From Leptolyngbya boryana PCC 6306 (GTDB lineage Bacteria; Cyanobacteriota; Cyanobacteriia; Leptolyngbyales; Leptolyngbyaceae), in NCBI RefSeq assembly GCF_000353285.1, contig NZ_KB731325.1:200381-264380 (forward strand): a DNA stretch of 64,000 nt. Direction: 5' to 3'. The notes below the pieces were generated by a model. That model ran no database searches. It saw only the letters and a list, made by a program, of their open reading frames with translations, and was not told where the DNA came from. Within the stretch, counting starts at the first letter, position 1; each line of letters begins with the position of its first letter. The position numbers and the translations under genes were made by a program. Below are positions 35,639 through 44,841 of this stretch, piece by piece.

Positions 35639-35749
35639 TTTACTAGGACACAATGGAGATGACTGGATGTTCATAGAGTGAAATACCCTAACACTGACAC
35701 TTCAAGGGAACAAATCTTTTGAATAGCAGCAACACAATAGTATAGAGGA

Positions 35750-36793
35750 ATGACAACTATCTCTCGCCTAGTTCGATCTTTACTACTTTTTGCTTTAACG
35801 ATTCTGTTGGTTTGGGGATGTAACAGAACTCTTTCCACAACTCCACATCTAACCTCAGAACCGATACAACCAATACAGCCAGCCGCGAACTGTCAGTCCA
35901 TTGAGCACGCCGCAGGGTCAACTAAGATATGTCGTCAGCCTCAGAAAATTGCTGTACTGAGTCCGTATCTGTTGGATATTCTGCTATCTCTAGGTGAACA
36001 GCCTGCTGGCTATGCAGGCACCTCCATAGGTCAGGGTCAATTCGATCATCCTGCTCACCAAATTCCTTACTTAGGAAATAGGATTATCACTCAACCTATG
36101 AATCTCGGAGATCGTACTTATCCGTCTTTGGAAGCTCTTGCGTCTCTTAAACCAGATTTGATCTTGGGTGAACTATGGCAGGGTAGCCAAGGCAAGTACG
36201 ACCTGTTTTCACAAATTGCGCCTACAATCCTGATCGACGATCAACAGGGAGGTTGGCAGAGCAATCTTCAACTCATTGCCAAGGCAATGGGGCGTCTCGA
36301 TGTTATTCAACCGCTGATGTTTGCACGGGAGCAGCGCATGAGTGCAGCGCGTCAGCAATTGAACGCTATCGTGCAGGCAAATCCCCGCATATTGTTATTG
36401 AGTTCTGGCGATCTCGCGAATGGTTTTTATGCGTATGGGCAAGACCGGAGCGTTTACTCGGATTTGTTGGAAGCATTGGGATTCAAGATGACTCGCTTGA
36501 ATGACTCAATGTTGGAAGCGATAGGAGCCGCGCCGCTTTCCCTAGAAATGCTGCCTCAACTTGATACGGATATGCTGATTGTCTTAGGGTGGGATAGTAA
36601 TCCTAATCAGAATTCCCTCGCCTGGAAACGCCTACAACAGAAATGGAACCAAACACGCCTGTTAAAGGCATTACCTGTATCACAAGCAGGACGAGTGTAT
36701 TTTATGGATGGTCATTTAACAATGCTGCGAGGCCCCATCGCTGAAGCGTATATTCTGAATGACTTGCTGAAACAGCTTACCTCGAAAATGTGA
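35750..36793 (+). CDS. Ferric-siderophore-binding lipoprotein (FecB/FhuD family)
   Basis: Signal peptide with lipobox LVWGC (acylated Cys24), so membrane-anchored in the periplasm. The mature protein is a class III (TroA-like) binding protein: QKIAVLSPYLLDILLSLGEQPAGYAG, YPSLEALASLKPDLILGELW, ILIDDQQGGWQSNLQLIAKAMG, RVYFMDGHLTMLRGPIAEAY. It would deliver ferric siderophore to the two permeases at 31745-33792, although it is separated from them by dps and others. Just downstream, the sucrase/ferredoxin-like gene follows within 20 bp and is probably co-transcribed. Confidence 0.92.
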   Translation: MTTISRLVRSLLLFALTILLVWGCNRTLSTTPHLTSEPIQPIQPAANCQSIEHAAGSTKICRQPQKIAVLSPYLLDILLSLGEQPAGYAGTSIGQGQFDHPAHQIPYLGNRIITQPMNLGDRTYPSLEALASLKPDLILGELWQGSQGKYDLFSQIAPTILIDDQQGGWQSNLQLIAKAMGRLDVIQPLMFAREQRMSAARQQLNAIVQANPRILLLSSGDLANGFYAYGQDRSVYSDLLEALGFKMTRLNDSMLEAIGAAPLSLEMLPQLDTDMLIVLGWDSNPNQNSLAWKRLQQKWNQTRLLKALPVSQAGRVYFMDGHLTMLRGPIAEAYILNDLLKQLTSKM

Positions 36794-36810
36794 GTCGGAG
36801 AGAAAAAATA

Positions 36811-37770
36811 ATGGTTCCCTTTTTTTGTGCGGATGCTGCCCGGAGCTCGAATGCAGATCTAATTGGTACGGCTTCACCCTACAAAGCTTTTATTGCAGTT
36901 GAGTGTCCTCCACCTTGGACTCCGAATGAGCTAGATTCTAAATCCGTTCCAGCTAATCTCAGCACACTTGGGGAATGGGTGAATGAGGATTACGATCGAT
37001 TTCAGACTTGCCTGCTATTGATCTACAACGAAACCTTGAATCAATCTGGGTTTACTAGACTGCTTATCTTTGAGCAAGCTTCCAACTTTACAAATACCTA
37101 TCGCCAGCAAGAGTTTCACATCGCTGATCCCAATGAGATTGCCCCACTGATTCAAGCCTATTTAGCAGGTGAGCCTATCGATGTGACTCCGGTTGACAAC
37201 TCGTTTCGAGATATTTTCGTTTGTACTCACGGGAGCCACGACAAGTGCTGTGCTAAATATGGGTATCCACTGTACCGCGAAGCTACCACGATCGTGAATC
37301 ATCTATCGTTACATCAGGTTCGGGTTTGGCAAGTGAGCCATATTGGTGGACATCGGTTTGCTCCAACCGCGATCGACCTTCCAGCGGGACGATACTATGG
37401 ACATCTTAATGGGTCATCCCTCACCTCCATTTTGACGCGAACAGGTGATATTCAGGTTTTAAGACAGGTGTATCGAGGCTGGAGCTACTTGCCTTGGGCA
37501 GTACAAGCATGGGAGCGCGAACTACTGTTGCAACAGGGTTGGGAGTGGATGAACTACAACGTTGCAATTCAAGTTTTGGCACAAAATGAAGATGAAACCT
37601 TGACTTCGGTAGAATTGACCTTTGAAACACCGGAGGGCGATCGACAGATTCATCGAGCCGACATTATTGCTGACCCCAACAAAGCTGTTTATCTCAAAGG
37701 AGAATGTGATAGCGAACAGGCATTTCCATTTCCCCAGTATGAGGTACAGAACTGGATTCGGATCAAGTAA
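36811..37770 (+). CDS. Sucrase/ferredoxin-like family protein, possible siderophore reductase
   Basis: About 319 residues from the ATG at 36811, chosen because GGAGAG precedes it; a GTG at 36790 would overlap the upstream stop. Thioredoxin-like ferredoxin fold with CTHGSHDKCCAKYG (about residue 145) and SHIGGHRFAPTAIDLPAGRYYGHL. These cysteines and histidines are the family's proposed cluster ligands. Soluble, no signal. Its place between a siderophore-binding lipoprotein and an exporter suggests reductive iron release in the cytoplasm, but this is inference; the biochemical role of the family is poorly known. Confidence 0.85.
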   Translation: MVPFFCADAARSSNADLIGTASPYKAFIAVECPPPWTPNELDSKSVPANLSTLGEWVNEDYDRFQTCLLLIYNETLNQSGFTRLLIFEQASNFTNTYRQQEFHIADPNEIAPLIQAYLAGEPIDVTPVDNSFRDIFVCTHGSHDKCCAKYGYPLYREATTIVNHLSLHQVRVWQVSHIGGHRFAPTAIDLPAGRYYGHLNGSSLTSILTRTGDIQVLRQVYRGWSYLPWAVQAWERELLLQQGWEWMNYNVAIQVLAQNEDETLTSVELTFETPEGDRQIHRADIIADPNKAVYLKGECDSEQAFPFPQYEVQNWIRIK

Positions 37771-37781
37771 CGCTGATGCCC

Positions 37782-39137
37782 TTACTTGGAGCTATATGGT
37801 TCAACATCATGATCGCAGACGGTCGTTTCCATATCGCGCAACGTTGGAATCCAATATCCAATCGCACCCACCAGGACTAAACCGATCGATGAGATGACAT
37901 ACAGGAGTGCCATTCCTGCACCAGATCCGGTTCCAAAAATGCTACCGAATATTCCTGCAAGCCAACCTTCTGGCATCATGGCGGGTTCAAAGATTCGATC
38001 TGCCAGTGGTCCAGCCATTAAAGCCGCGATCGTTGAAACAACCAGGAGTAATAGTGAGCGAGTTGCTACAACTCGTCCCTGTCGCTCAGGGCTGACCTTG
38101 GCTAGCCAAATTGCATCATTGGAACTACCCAGAAGGGGAAAATTTAGGGAGGAGCAGAATTGACTAGGGAACCAAAGCAATGGTGATTGTCCCAGACCAA
38201 ATATCGCTTTACTGATTCCTGCGCCAACCATTCCTAGAAGAAAACCATGGATCTTTCGTTTGGGACCTCCTAAGGTGCTCATGATGATCGCACCTATCAC
38301 TCCACTGACTCCTGCGATCGCAGACAAGCTTGCTAAGACCGATGCATTGTTATTGCTACGCGCTAAAACCATTGCAGAATACAATGACGCACCAATGTCA
38401 TGGGCAAACCAAAACAGCAAGGCTGCAACTAGGAGCGCAAATAATCCCGGTTGTGCAAACACATAGCGAAAGCCAACCAGCATTTCCTGCAATAGTGTTG
38501 TCTGACTTTGAAGTGAGGGTCGAGAAGCAACAGGTTGGGGAATATGAACTCGAAATACGGTCAAAATCGCAATACAAAACGTCAATAAATCAATGAGTAA
38601 TATACCCAGTAGCCCAATACTGTAATAAAGAATCCCTGCCAGTGCAGGGGCAAAGATATTAGAACTATAATGCAGAACCGATCCCATGCTACTCGCGCGA
38701 GTATAGTCCTGCTTGGAAACCATCATTGGGATCGAAGCTGAGTAGGCAATTTCTTGAAGGTCGCTGAAAACGCCATTGATCGCACTCGTTACATAAAAGT
38801 GCCAAACTTGTAAATGCCCAGTCAGATAGAGTGAAAGAATGGCGACAGTCGATAGCGCAGCCACTGCATCACTCAACATCATCAGTTTTTTGCGATCGTA
38901 GCGATCGACAATGACCCCTGCGAAAGGAGTCACAACAAGACTTGCAACCTGACTAGAGAAAATAATTAGAGTCAGTGCTGTGGCTTGTCCTGTAAGCTGC
39001 CAAGCCCACAAAGTAATGGCAAAGTGCGTCATGTAGCTACCAATGGCAGAGACCAATTGACCACTCCAGACGATGACAAAGGTACGCATGGAAATCAGCG
39101 AGTGTTGGGTAGATCCAATACTGAGAGAATTTATCAA
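37782..39137 (-). CDS. MFS transporter, probable siderophore exporter
   Basis: A 451-residue protein with about 12 helices. The first helix is WSGQLVSAIGSYMTHFAIT; the loop signature is FAGVIVDRYDRKKLMMLSDAV, as in the MFS_3/EntS exporter group. The second half starts LARSNNNASVLASLSAIAGV. Divergent from the assembly-line genes with a shared 354-bp regulatory region, and convergent with the sucrase-like gene (11 bp gap). Export of the finished peptide is the natural role; macrolide-efflux-like specificity is the alternative. Confidence 0.9.
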   Translation of the reverse strand: MINSLSIGSTQHSLISMRTFVIVWSGQLVSAIGSYMTHFAITLWAWQLTGQATALTLIIFSSQVASLVVTPFAGVIVDRYDRKKLMMLSDAVAALSTVAILSLYLTGHLQVWHFYVTSAINGVFSDLQEIAYSASIPMMVSKQDYTRASSMGSVLHYSSNIFAPALAGILYYSIGLLGILLIDLLTFCIAILTVFRVHIPQPVASRPSLQSQTTLLQEMLVGFRYVFAQPGLFALLVAALLFWFAHDIGASLYSAMVLARSNNNASVLASLSAIAGVSGVIGAIIMSTLGGPKRKIHGFLLGMVGAGISKAIFGLGQSPLLWFPSQFCSSLNFPLLGSSNDAIWLAKVSPERQGRVVATRSLLLLVVSTIAALMAGPLADRIFEPAMMPEGWLAGIFGSIFGTGSGAGMALLYVISSIGLVLVGAIGYWIPTLRDMETTVCDHDVEPYSSK

Positions 39138-39491
39138 CTATATAGCTTACTCAGCCTACCATCCTTTTGTGAGATCTAGTTTGTTTAGCTGGTTACCTCT
39201 GACAATCTTTTAATCAATTTACTCGGCGATATTAGAGATCTAGATTTCCATAAAGGCTTTATATTGCCTGGAATACAGCGGTTATCCGTTCAGTGGAGAA
39301 ATCCCCTGAACTGAACCAACTTGATCGGGCAATCTCCTTGTACTTTTCATCTAAGCAACTGACAAGCTGATCAAAAAATTTTCAATAGGGCTTGCCAGAG
39401 GTAGCAGCTTTGCCGTATGGTAGCCTAGTAATTAATGCAAATTAGTTGCAATAGAGAATTCCATAGTTGGGGTGCTACAGGCACGTAGAGG
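39138..39491. promoter_or_regulatory. Divergent control region of the exporter and the assembly-line operon
   Basis: 354 bp without a gene between the MFS exporter (minus) and the first assembly-line gene (plus). AT-rich; nothing resembling a full operator could be recognised with confidence. It should contain the promoter for a plus-strand operon of at least 24.5 kb. Confidence 0.5.
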
Positions 39492-42400
39492 ATGATGAAC
39501 CACCCTTCAGACGCTTTTCCAGAAACATTTTGGTGTGAATCGACCCTAGTAGCGTTGCTCCGTTACAGGGCGATGCATCAACCCGATCGCTTAGCGTTTA
39601 CCTTCCTCTTGGATGGAGAAACCGAAGCGGTGAGTTTCACCTACAAAGAACTCGATCGTCAGAGTCGAGCGATCGCAGCTCGGTTACAAGCGATGGGATT
39701 GGGTGGGGAACGCGCACTATTGCTCTACCCACCTGGGCTGGATTATCTGGCAGCATTTTTTGGTTGTCTGTATGCGGGAGTGGTTGCGGTTCCTGCGTAT
39801 CCACCCCACAATCAGCGAAACACACCGCGAATTGCAGCAATTTTATCGGACGCACAAGCTGCGATCGCGCTGACAACAACAGCCATCCTCGACAGAATGC
39901 AATCACTGTTGGCTGAGAAAATGAATGGGGATACAATCCAGTGGCTAACCACGGACAATTTGGAGTACTCCATTGCTGAAACTTGGCAGGAACCGCTGAT
40001 TGAGAACAATACTCTCGCGTTTTTGCAATATACATCCGGTTCGACTGGCACACCCAAAGGGGTCATGCTCAGTCACAGCAACTTACTGCACAATGCTGCT
40101 GCGACCTATCGCTACATGGAGCATTCTCCTAGCAGCACGTTTGTCTCCTGGCTGCCTGCTTATCACGATATGGGCTTAATTGGTGGGATTCTACAACCGT
40201 TATATGGTGGGTTTCCTTGTATTCTGATGTCGCCTGCTTCGTTTCTTCAGCGTCCTTACCGCTGGCTGCAAGCTATTTCTCGCTATCAAGGCACTACTAG
40301 TGGCGCACCCAATTTTGCCTATGACTTGTGCGTGGAGAAGATTACGGCAGAGCAGCGCCAGACGCTTGATCTGAGTCATTGGAGCGTTGCATTTAACGGA
40401 GCAGAACCAATTCGGCACAGCAGTCTAGAACGGTTTGCGGCTACTTTTGCTGAGTGTGGGTTCCGTCGAGAAGCGTTCTACCCATGTTATGGGATGGCAG
40501 AGGCAACCCTGATGGTTTCTGGTGGAGTCCAAGCTACTGCACCCGTGATTAAGACAGTCCAGAAAGCAGCACTGGAACGTAGTCAAGTTGTAGAGGCTGA
40601 TGCAGGAGATGCAGAAGTTTGGACGTTGATTGGATGTGGGAAAACAATTCCAGAGCAACATATTGTCATTGTTCATCCTGAAACCCTCGATCGCTGCCAA
40701 CCCGGTGAAGTGGGAGAAATTTGGGTATCGGGTTCCAGCGTGGGACAGGGCTACTGGAATCGTCCAGAGGAAAGCGCCCAAACCTTTCAGGCGTATCTTT
40801 CAGACACCCATGCAGGACCATTCTTACGAACTGGCGACTTAGGCTTTTTGCACGATGGGGAACTGTTCATCACTGGACGCGCTAAGGATTTGATCATTAT
40901 TCGAGGGCGCAATCTCTATCCGCAAGACCTTGAATTCACGGCAGAACGGAGCCATCCCACCTTGAGAATTGGTAGCAGTGCTGCCTTTGCGATCGCACTC
41001 TACGATGCAGAACGGCTTGTTGTGGTACAAGAGGTCGAGTTTCGTCAAAAGCCGAATGTTCAGGAGGTAACACAGGCAATCCGACAAGCGATCGCAGAAG
41101 CCCACGAGGTACAAGCCTATGCTGTTGTCTTGATTAAAGCAGGCACGATTCCGAAAACTTCTAGCGGTAAAATTCAGCGTCGGGCTTGTAAAGCAGCGTT
41201 TCTGGCAGGCAATCTAGCAGAGATCGGCAGCAGTATTTTAGAGATGGTTGAGGTTGAAAATCTTGAGACATCTCTAACTCGTGCAGATCTCTTCGCATTT
41301 GATTCTGCGGAACGCGAAACACAACTGACTGATTATGTTCGGCAACAAGTTGCACGAGTTTTGAGAATTGCAGCAACCCAAGTTGATGTGCAGCACCCTT
41401 TAAGCCGCTTCGGACTTGATTCGTTAATGATCTTTGAGATCAAAAGCCGCATAGAGCTTGATTTTGGAGTTGAGATCGCGATCGCGGATTTATTTGAAGG
41501 TGCTAGTATTGCCGAACTGGTCGCACAAATTCTAAATCAGCTTACAACCTCAAATCCTCAGTCAGCTTGTCCAATCGTGAGGGTTAAAAGTGCTACAAAT
41601 TGCTATTCCCTTTCCTTTGCCCAACAGCGATTGTGGTTCCTTGATCAGTTAGAAGCTGCCAATTCTGCTTATCACATTGCGATCGCAGTGCAACTTCAAG
41701 GTGAGTTAAATATCACCGTACTGGAGAAAAGCCTCACCGAAATAATTCGACGGCACGAGATTTTACGAACAACCTTTTGCACGATCGCAGGGCAAGTAAT
41801 GCAGCAAGTCACAGACGCGCAGATTTTGCCATTGACCGTTGTGGATTTGCGATCGTGGGTCAAATCAGAGCAAGAGGTTGAAGCGCAACGCATCACCAAA
41901 CAGGCAATCCAGCAACCCTTTGACTTGCAGCAAGAACCGCTCTTCCGTGCCACCTTAATGCAACTTGGGCAGGAAGATCATCAGTTGCTATTAACTATGC
42001 ATCACATCATCTCCGATCGATGGTCGGCGGAGGTCATGCTACAGGAGTTAGCAACACTTTATGATAGCTACTCCCAGGAATGGGTTTCACCCTTGCCGGA
42101 ATTGCCCATTCAATACGCCGATTTTGCTCACTGGCAGCGAACCTGGCTTCAGGGTGAAGTGCTAGAAACGCAGCTTGCCTATTGGAAACAGCAACTCAAC
42201 AGTGCGCCAACGGTTTTACATCTTCCGAGCGATCGTCCACGTCCTGCTGCTCAAACCTTTCGAGGGGCAACAAAATCGTTGCATCTTTCTCGATCGCTCA
42301 CCAATTCGCTCAAGGCACTGGCGCGGCAAGAAGGGGTGACGCTGTTCATGCTGCTGCTGGCAGTCTTCAAAACCTTAATGTATCGCTATAGCGGGCAAGA

Positions 42401-44837
42401 TCGGATTTCTGTTGGCTCTCCTATTGCGAATCGAAACCGCAATGAAATCACAGGGCTAATTGGATTCTTCGTGAACACCTTAGTGCTGCATACTGACCTT
42501 GCAGGAAATCCTAGCTTTCGAGAATTGTTGAATCGGGTTCGTCAGGTTGCCTTAGGAGCCTACACCCATCAGGATTTACCGTTTGAGCAACTCGTAGAAG
42601 CAGTCCAACCAGAACGAAACATGAGCTATTCGCCTCTGTTTCAGGTGATGTTCACGCTCCAAAATGCTCCACAGCTTCCAGAAATACCGGATCTGGCTCT
42701 GAAACCTATCAAAGTAACCAGTGAAACGGCACAGTTTGATTTAAGCGTGGCAGTTGAAACAGTCGAAAACGGGTTAGTTGCAGACTTTGAGTACAATACT
42801 GATTTATTTGATGAAAGTACGATCGCTCGGATGCAGCATCACTTTCAAACCCTACTAGAAAGCATTGTCACGAATCCGAATGCTCGGCTCTCAGACTTAC
42901 CGCTCCTGACCGCGCAAGAGCAACAACAACTTTGGCAATGGGGAAATCAAGCGGTTTCTCTGAATCCCAATCCAGATCTATGTATTCACCAATTATTTGA
43001 AGCGCAGGCAAAGCGAACTCCTGATGCGATCGCGGTCATCTTTGAGCAGCAACAACTTACGTATCAAGACCTGAATAATCAGGCGGATCACCTCGCAAAT
43101 TTCCTCCGCTCTTTGGGTGTTGCTCCAGAGGGACTCGTTGGAATCTGTGCGACGCGATCGCTAGATCTCATCATTGGATTGCTCGCCATTCTCAAAGCGG
43201 GAGGAGCCTATGTTCCGCTTGATCCAAACCTCCCGAAAGAGCGTCTCGCTCTGATGCTGGAAGATACTCAAGTGCCAGTCCTGCTGACTCAAACATCCCT
43301 GCTCAATATCCTGCCGGAAACGACGGCTAGAGTGGTCTGCCTCGATTCAGCATGGAATCTGAGCGAGCAACAATCTGCCGAACATTGTGCTCCGGTCGCC
43401 TCTAATCTGGCTTATGTCATCTATACGTCTGGGTCTACGGGCAAGCCTAAAGGGGTAATGATCGAACATCGTTCCCTCGTGAGTTATATCGAGACGGCAA
43501 GCGTTGAATATGGCATCAAACCGGGCGATCGCGTTTTGCAATTTGCTTCTCTGAGTTTTGATGTCGCAGCCGAAGAGATTTTTGTATCCTTGACGCAAGG
43601 AGCAACATTGGTGCTGCGGACTGATGCGATGTTGGATTCGGTATCTACCTTCTTGCAACAGTGCCGCGAACTGGCGTTAACTGTACTCGATCTACCGACT
43701 GCATTCTGGCATCAAATCACGGTTGAACTGGCTCAAGGGTTGGAATTACCTGAGTCTTTGCGTTTAGTGATTATTGGGGGCGAACCTGCACTGTCTGAGC
43801 GGCTTCTGGCTTGGCAAATGAAGGTTCGCGATCGCGTTCAATTGTTGAATGCTTACGGTCCTACGGAAACCACGATCGGCGCTACAATCTGCGATCTATC
43901 AACAGTATCCCCTGCAAATTCAGGACGAATTGCCCCGATTGGATATCCTTTGCACAATACGCAGCTCTATGTCTTGGATCAGAATCAACAGCCCGTGGCG
44001 ATCGGGGTTCCTGGTGAGCTATATGTTGGCGGAGGTGGTATTGCTCGTGGCTATCTAAATCAACCTGAGCTAACGGCTGAACGGTTTATTCCCAATCCTT
44101 TCGATCGCAACTCAACCCTTCTCTATAAAACGGGCGATCGCGTCCGCTACCTGCCAAATGGCATGTTGGAATTCCTCGATCGCATTGATGATCAAGTCAA
44201 AATTCGGGGCTTTCGGATTGAGTTAGGAGAAATTGAAGCAACACTCCGGCAACATCCAGACGTTCAAGAAGCGATCGTTTTAGCGTGGGCAGATCATTCA
44301 AATAACAAACGTCTCACTGCCTACATTCGTGCTGCTACGCCCCCTACACCTATTGATCTGCGTCATTTTCTAGAGGAAAAACTGCCTCAGTACATGATCC
44401 CAGCAACCTTTCTCTTCCTGGATGCATTACCCCTCACACCTAGCGGCAAAATTGACCGCCGTGCCTTACCTGCTCCAGAGACGGCTCAAATTGCGTCAAC
44501 GAGCACTTATGTTGCTCCCAAAACCGAAGTAGAGCAAGCGATCTCTGAAGTTTGGCAAGCGGTATTGCAGATTGAAAAAGTCGGCATTTACGACAACTTC
44601 TTTGATCTGGGCGGGCACTCCTTACTGGTACTTCAGGTACAAAGCAAGCTACAAATAGCGTTGAAGCGATCGATATCAGTCACGGATCTATTTCAGTACC
44701 CAAACATCAGTGCTTTAGCCAATTACTTGAATCAGACATCATCCTCTAAAGTTTCGTTGCAGGCAGTTCGCGATCGAGCCGCACAACAAAGAGCCGCATT
44801 CAATCGACAAAAGCAACTTCGTCAGTCAGGGAAATAG
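39492..44837 (+). CDS. FAAL-ACP-C-A-PCP loading NRPS of a lipopeptide
   Basis: A 1781-residue starter enzyme. Fatty acyl-AMP ligase (about 1-590) with LQYTSGSTGTPKGVMLSHSN and LRTGDLGFLHDGELFITGRAKD. ACP (about 610-690) with Ser of FGLDSLMIFEIK near 643. Condensation domain (about 703-1130), whose active-site motif is HHIISDR (837-843) where Gly is usual at the last position. Adenylation domain (about 1165-1650) with YTSGSTGKPKGV, NAYGPTETT and TPSGKIDRR. PCP with LGGHSLLVLQ (Ser near 1708). The eight variable binding-pocket positions I read between the fixed Asp and Lys are V, E, D, I, G, A, I, G, acidic enough to suggest a basic amino acid (inference). It activates a fatty acid and adds the first residue. 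Either ATG (39492 or 39495) may be used. Confidence 0.93.
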   Translation: MMNHPSDAFPETFWCESTLVALLRYRAMHQPDRLAFTFLLDGETEAVSFTYKELDRQSRAIAARLQAMGLGGERALLLYPPGLDYLAAFFGCLYAGVVAVPAYPPHNQRNTPRIAAILSDAQAAIALTTTAILDRMQSLLAEKMNGDTIQWLTTDNLEYSIAETWQEPLIENNTLAFLQYTSGSTGTPKGVMLSHSNLLHNAAATYRYMEHSPSSTFVSWLPAYHDMGLIGGILQPLYGGFPCILMSPASFLQRPYRWLQAISRYQGTTSGAPNFAYDLCVEKITAEQRQTLDLSHWSVAFNGAEPIRHSSLERFAATFAECGFRREAFYPCYGMAEATLMVSGGVQATAPVIKTVQKAALERSQVVEADAGDAEVWTLIGCGKTIPEQHIVIVHPETLDRCQPGEVGEIWVSGSSVGQGYWNRPEESAQTFQAYLSDTHAGPFLRTGDLGFLHDGELFITGRAKDLIIIRGRNLYPQDLEFTAERSHPTLRIGSSAAFAIALYDAERLVVVQEVEFRQKPNVQEVTQAIRQAIAEAHEVQAYAVVLIKAGTIPKTSSGKIQRRACKAAFLAGNLAEIGSSILEMVEVENLETSLTRADLFAFDSAERETQLTDYVRQQVARVLRIAATQVDVQHPLSRFGLDSLMIFEIKSRIELDFGVEIAIADLFEGASIAELVAQILNQLTTSNPQSACPIVRVKSATNCYSLSFAQQRLWFLDQLEAANSAYHIAIAVQLQGELNITVLEKSLTEIIRRHEILRTTFCTIAGQVMQQVTDAQILPLTVVDLRSWVKSEQEVEAQRITKQAIQQPFDLQQEPLFRATLMQLGQEDHQLLLTMHHIISDRWSAEVMLQELATLYDSYSQEWVSPLPELPIQYADFAHWQRTWLQGEVLETQLAYWKQQLNSAPTVLHLPSDRPRPAAQTFRGATKSLHLSRSLTNSLKALARQEGVTLFMLLLAVFKTLMYRYSGQDRISVGSPIANRNRNEITGLIGFFVNTLVLHTDLAGNPSFRELLNRVRQVALGAYTHQDLPFEQLVEAVQPERNMSYSPLFQVMFTLQNAPQLPEIPDLALKPIKVTSETAQFDLSVAVETVENGLVADFEYNTDLFDESTIARMQHHFQTLLESIVTNPNARLSDLPLLTAQEQQQLWQWGNQAVSLNPNPDLCIHQLFEAQAKRTPDAIAVIFEQQQLTYQDLNNQADHLANFLRSLGVAPEGLVGICATRSLDLIIGLLAILKAGGAYVPLDPNLPKERLALMLEDTQVPVLLTQTSLLNILPETTARVVCLDSAWNLSEQQSAEHCAPVASNLAYVIYTSGSTGKPKGVMIEHRSLVSYIETASVEYGIKPGDRVLQFASLSFDVAAEEIFVSLTQGATLVLRTDAMLDSVSTFLQQCRELALTVLDLPTAFWHQITVELAQGLELPESLRLVIIGGEPALSERLLAWQMKVRDRVQLLNAYGPTETTIGATICDLSTVSPANSGRIAPIGYPLHNTQLYVLDQNQQPVAIGVPGELYVGGGGIARGYLNQPELTAERFIPNPFDRNSTLLYKTGDRVRYLPNGMLEFLDRIDDQVKIRGFRIELGEIEATLRQHPDVQEAIVLAWADHSNNKRLTAYIRAATPPTPIDLRHFLEEKLPQYMIPATFLFLDALPLTPSGKIDRRALPAPETAQIASTSTYVAPKTEVEQAISEVWQAVLQIEKVGIYDNFFDLGGHSLLVLQVQSKLQIALKRSISVTDLFQYPNISALANYLNQTSSSKVSLQAVRDRAAQQRAAFNRQKQLRQSGK

Positions 44838-44841
44838 ACTT

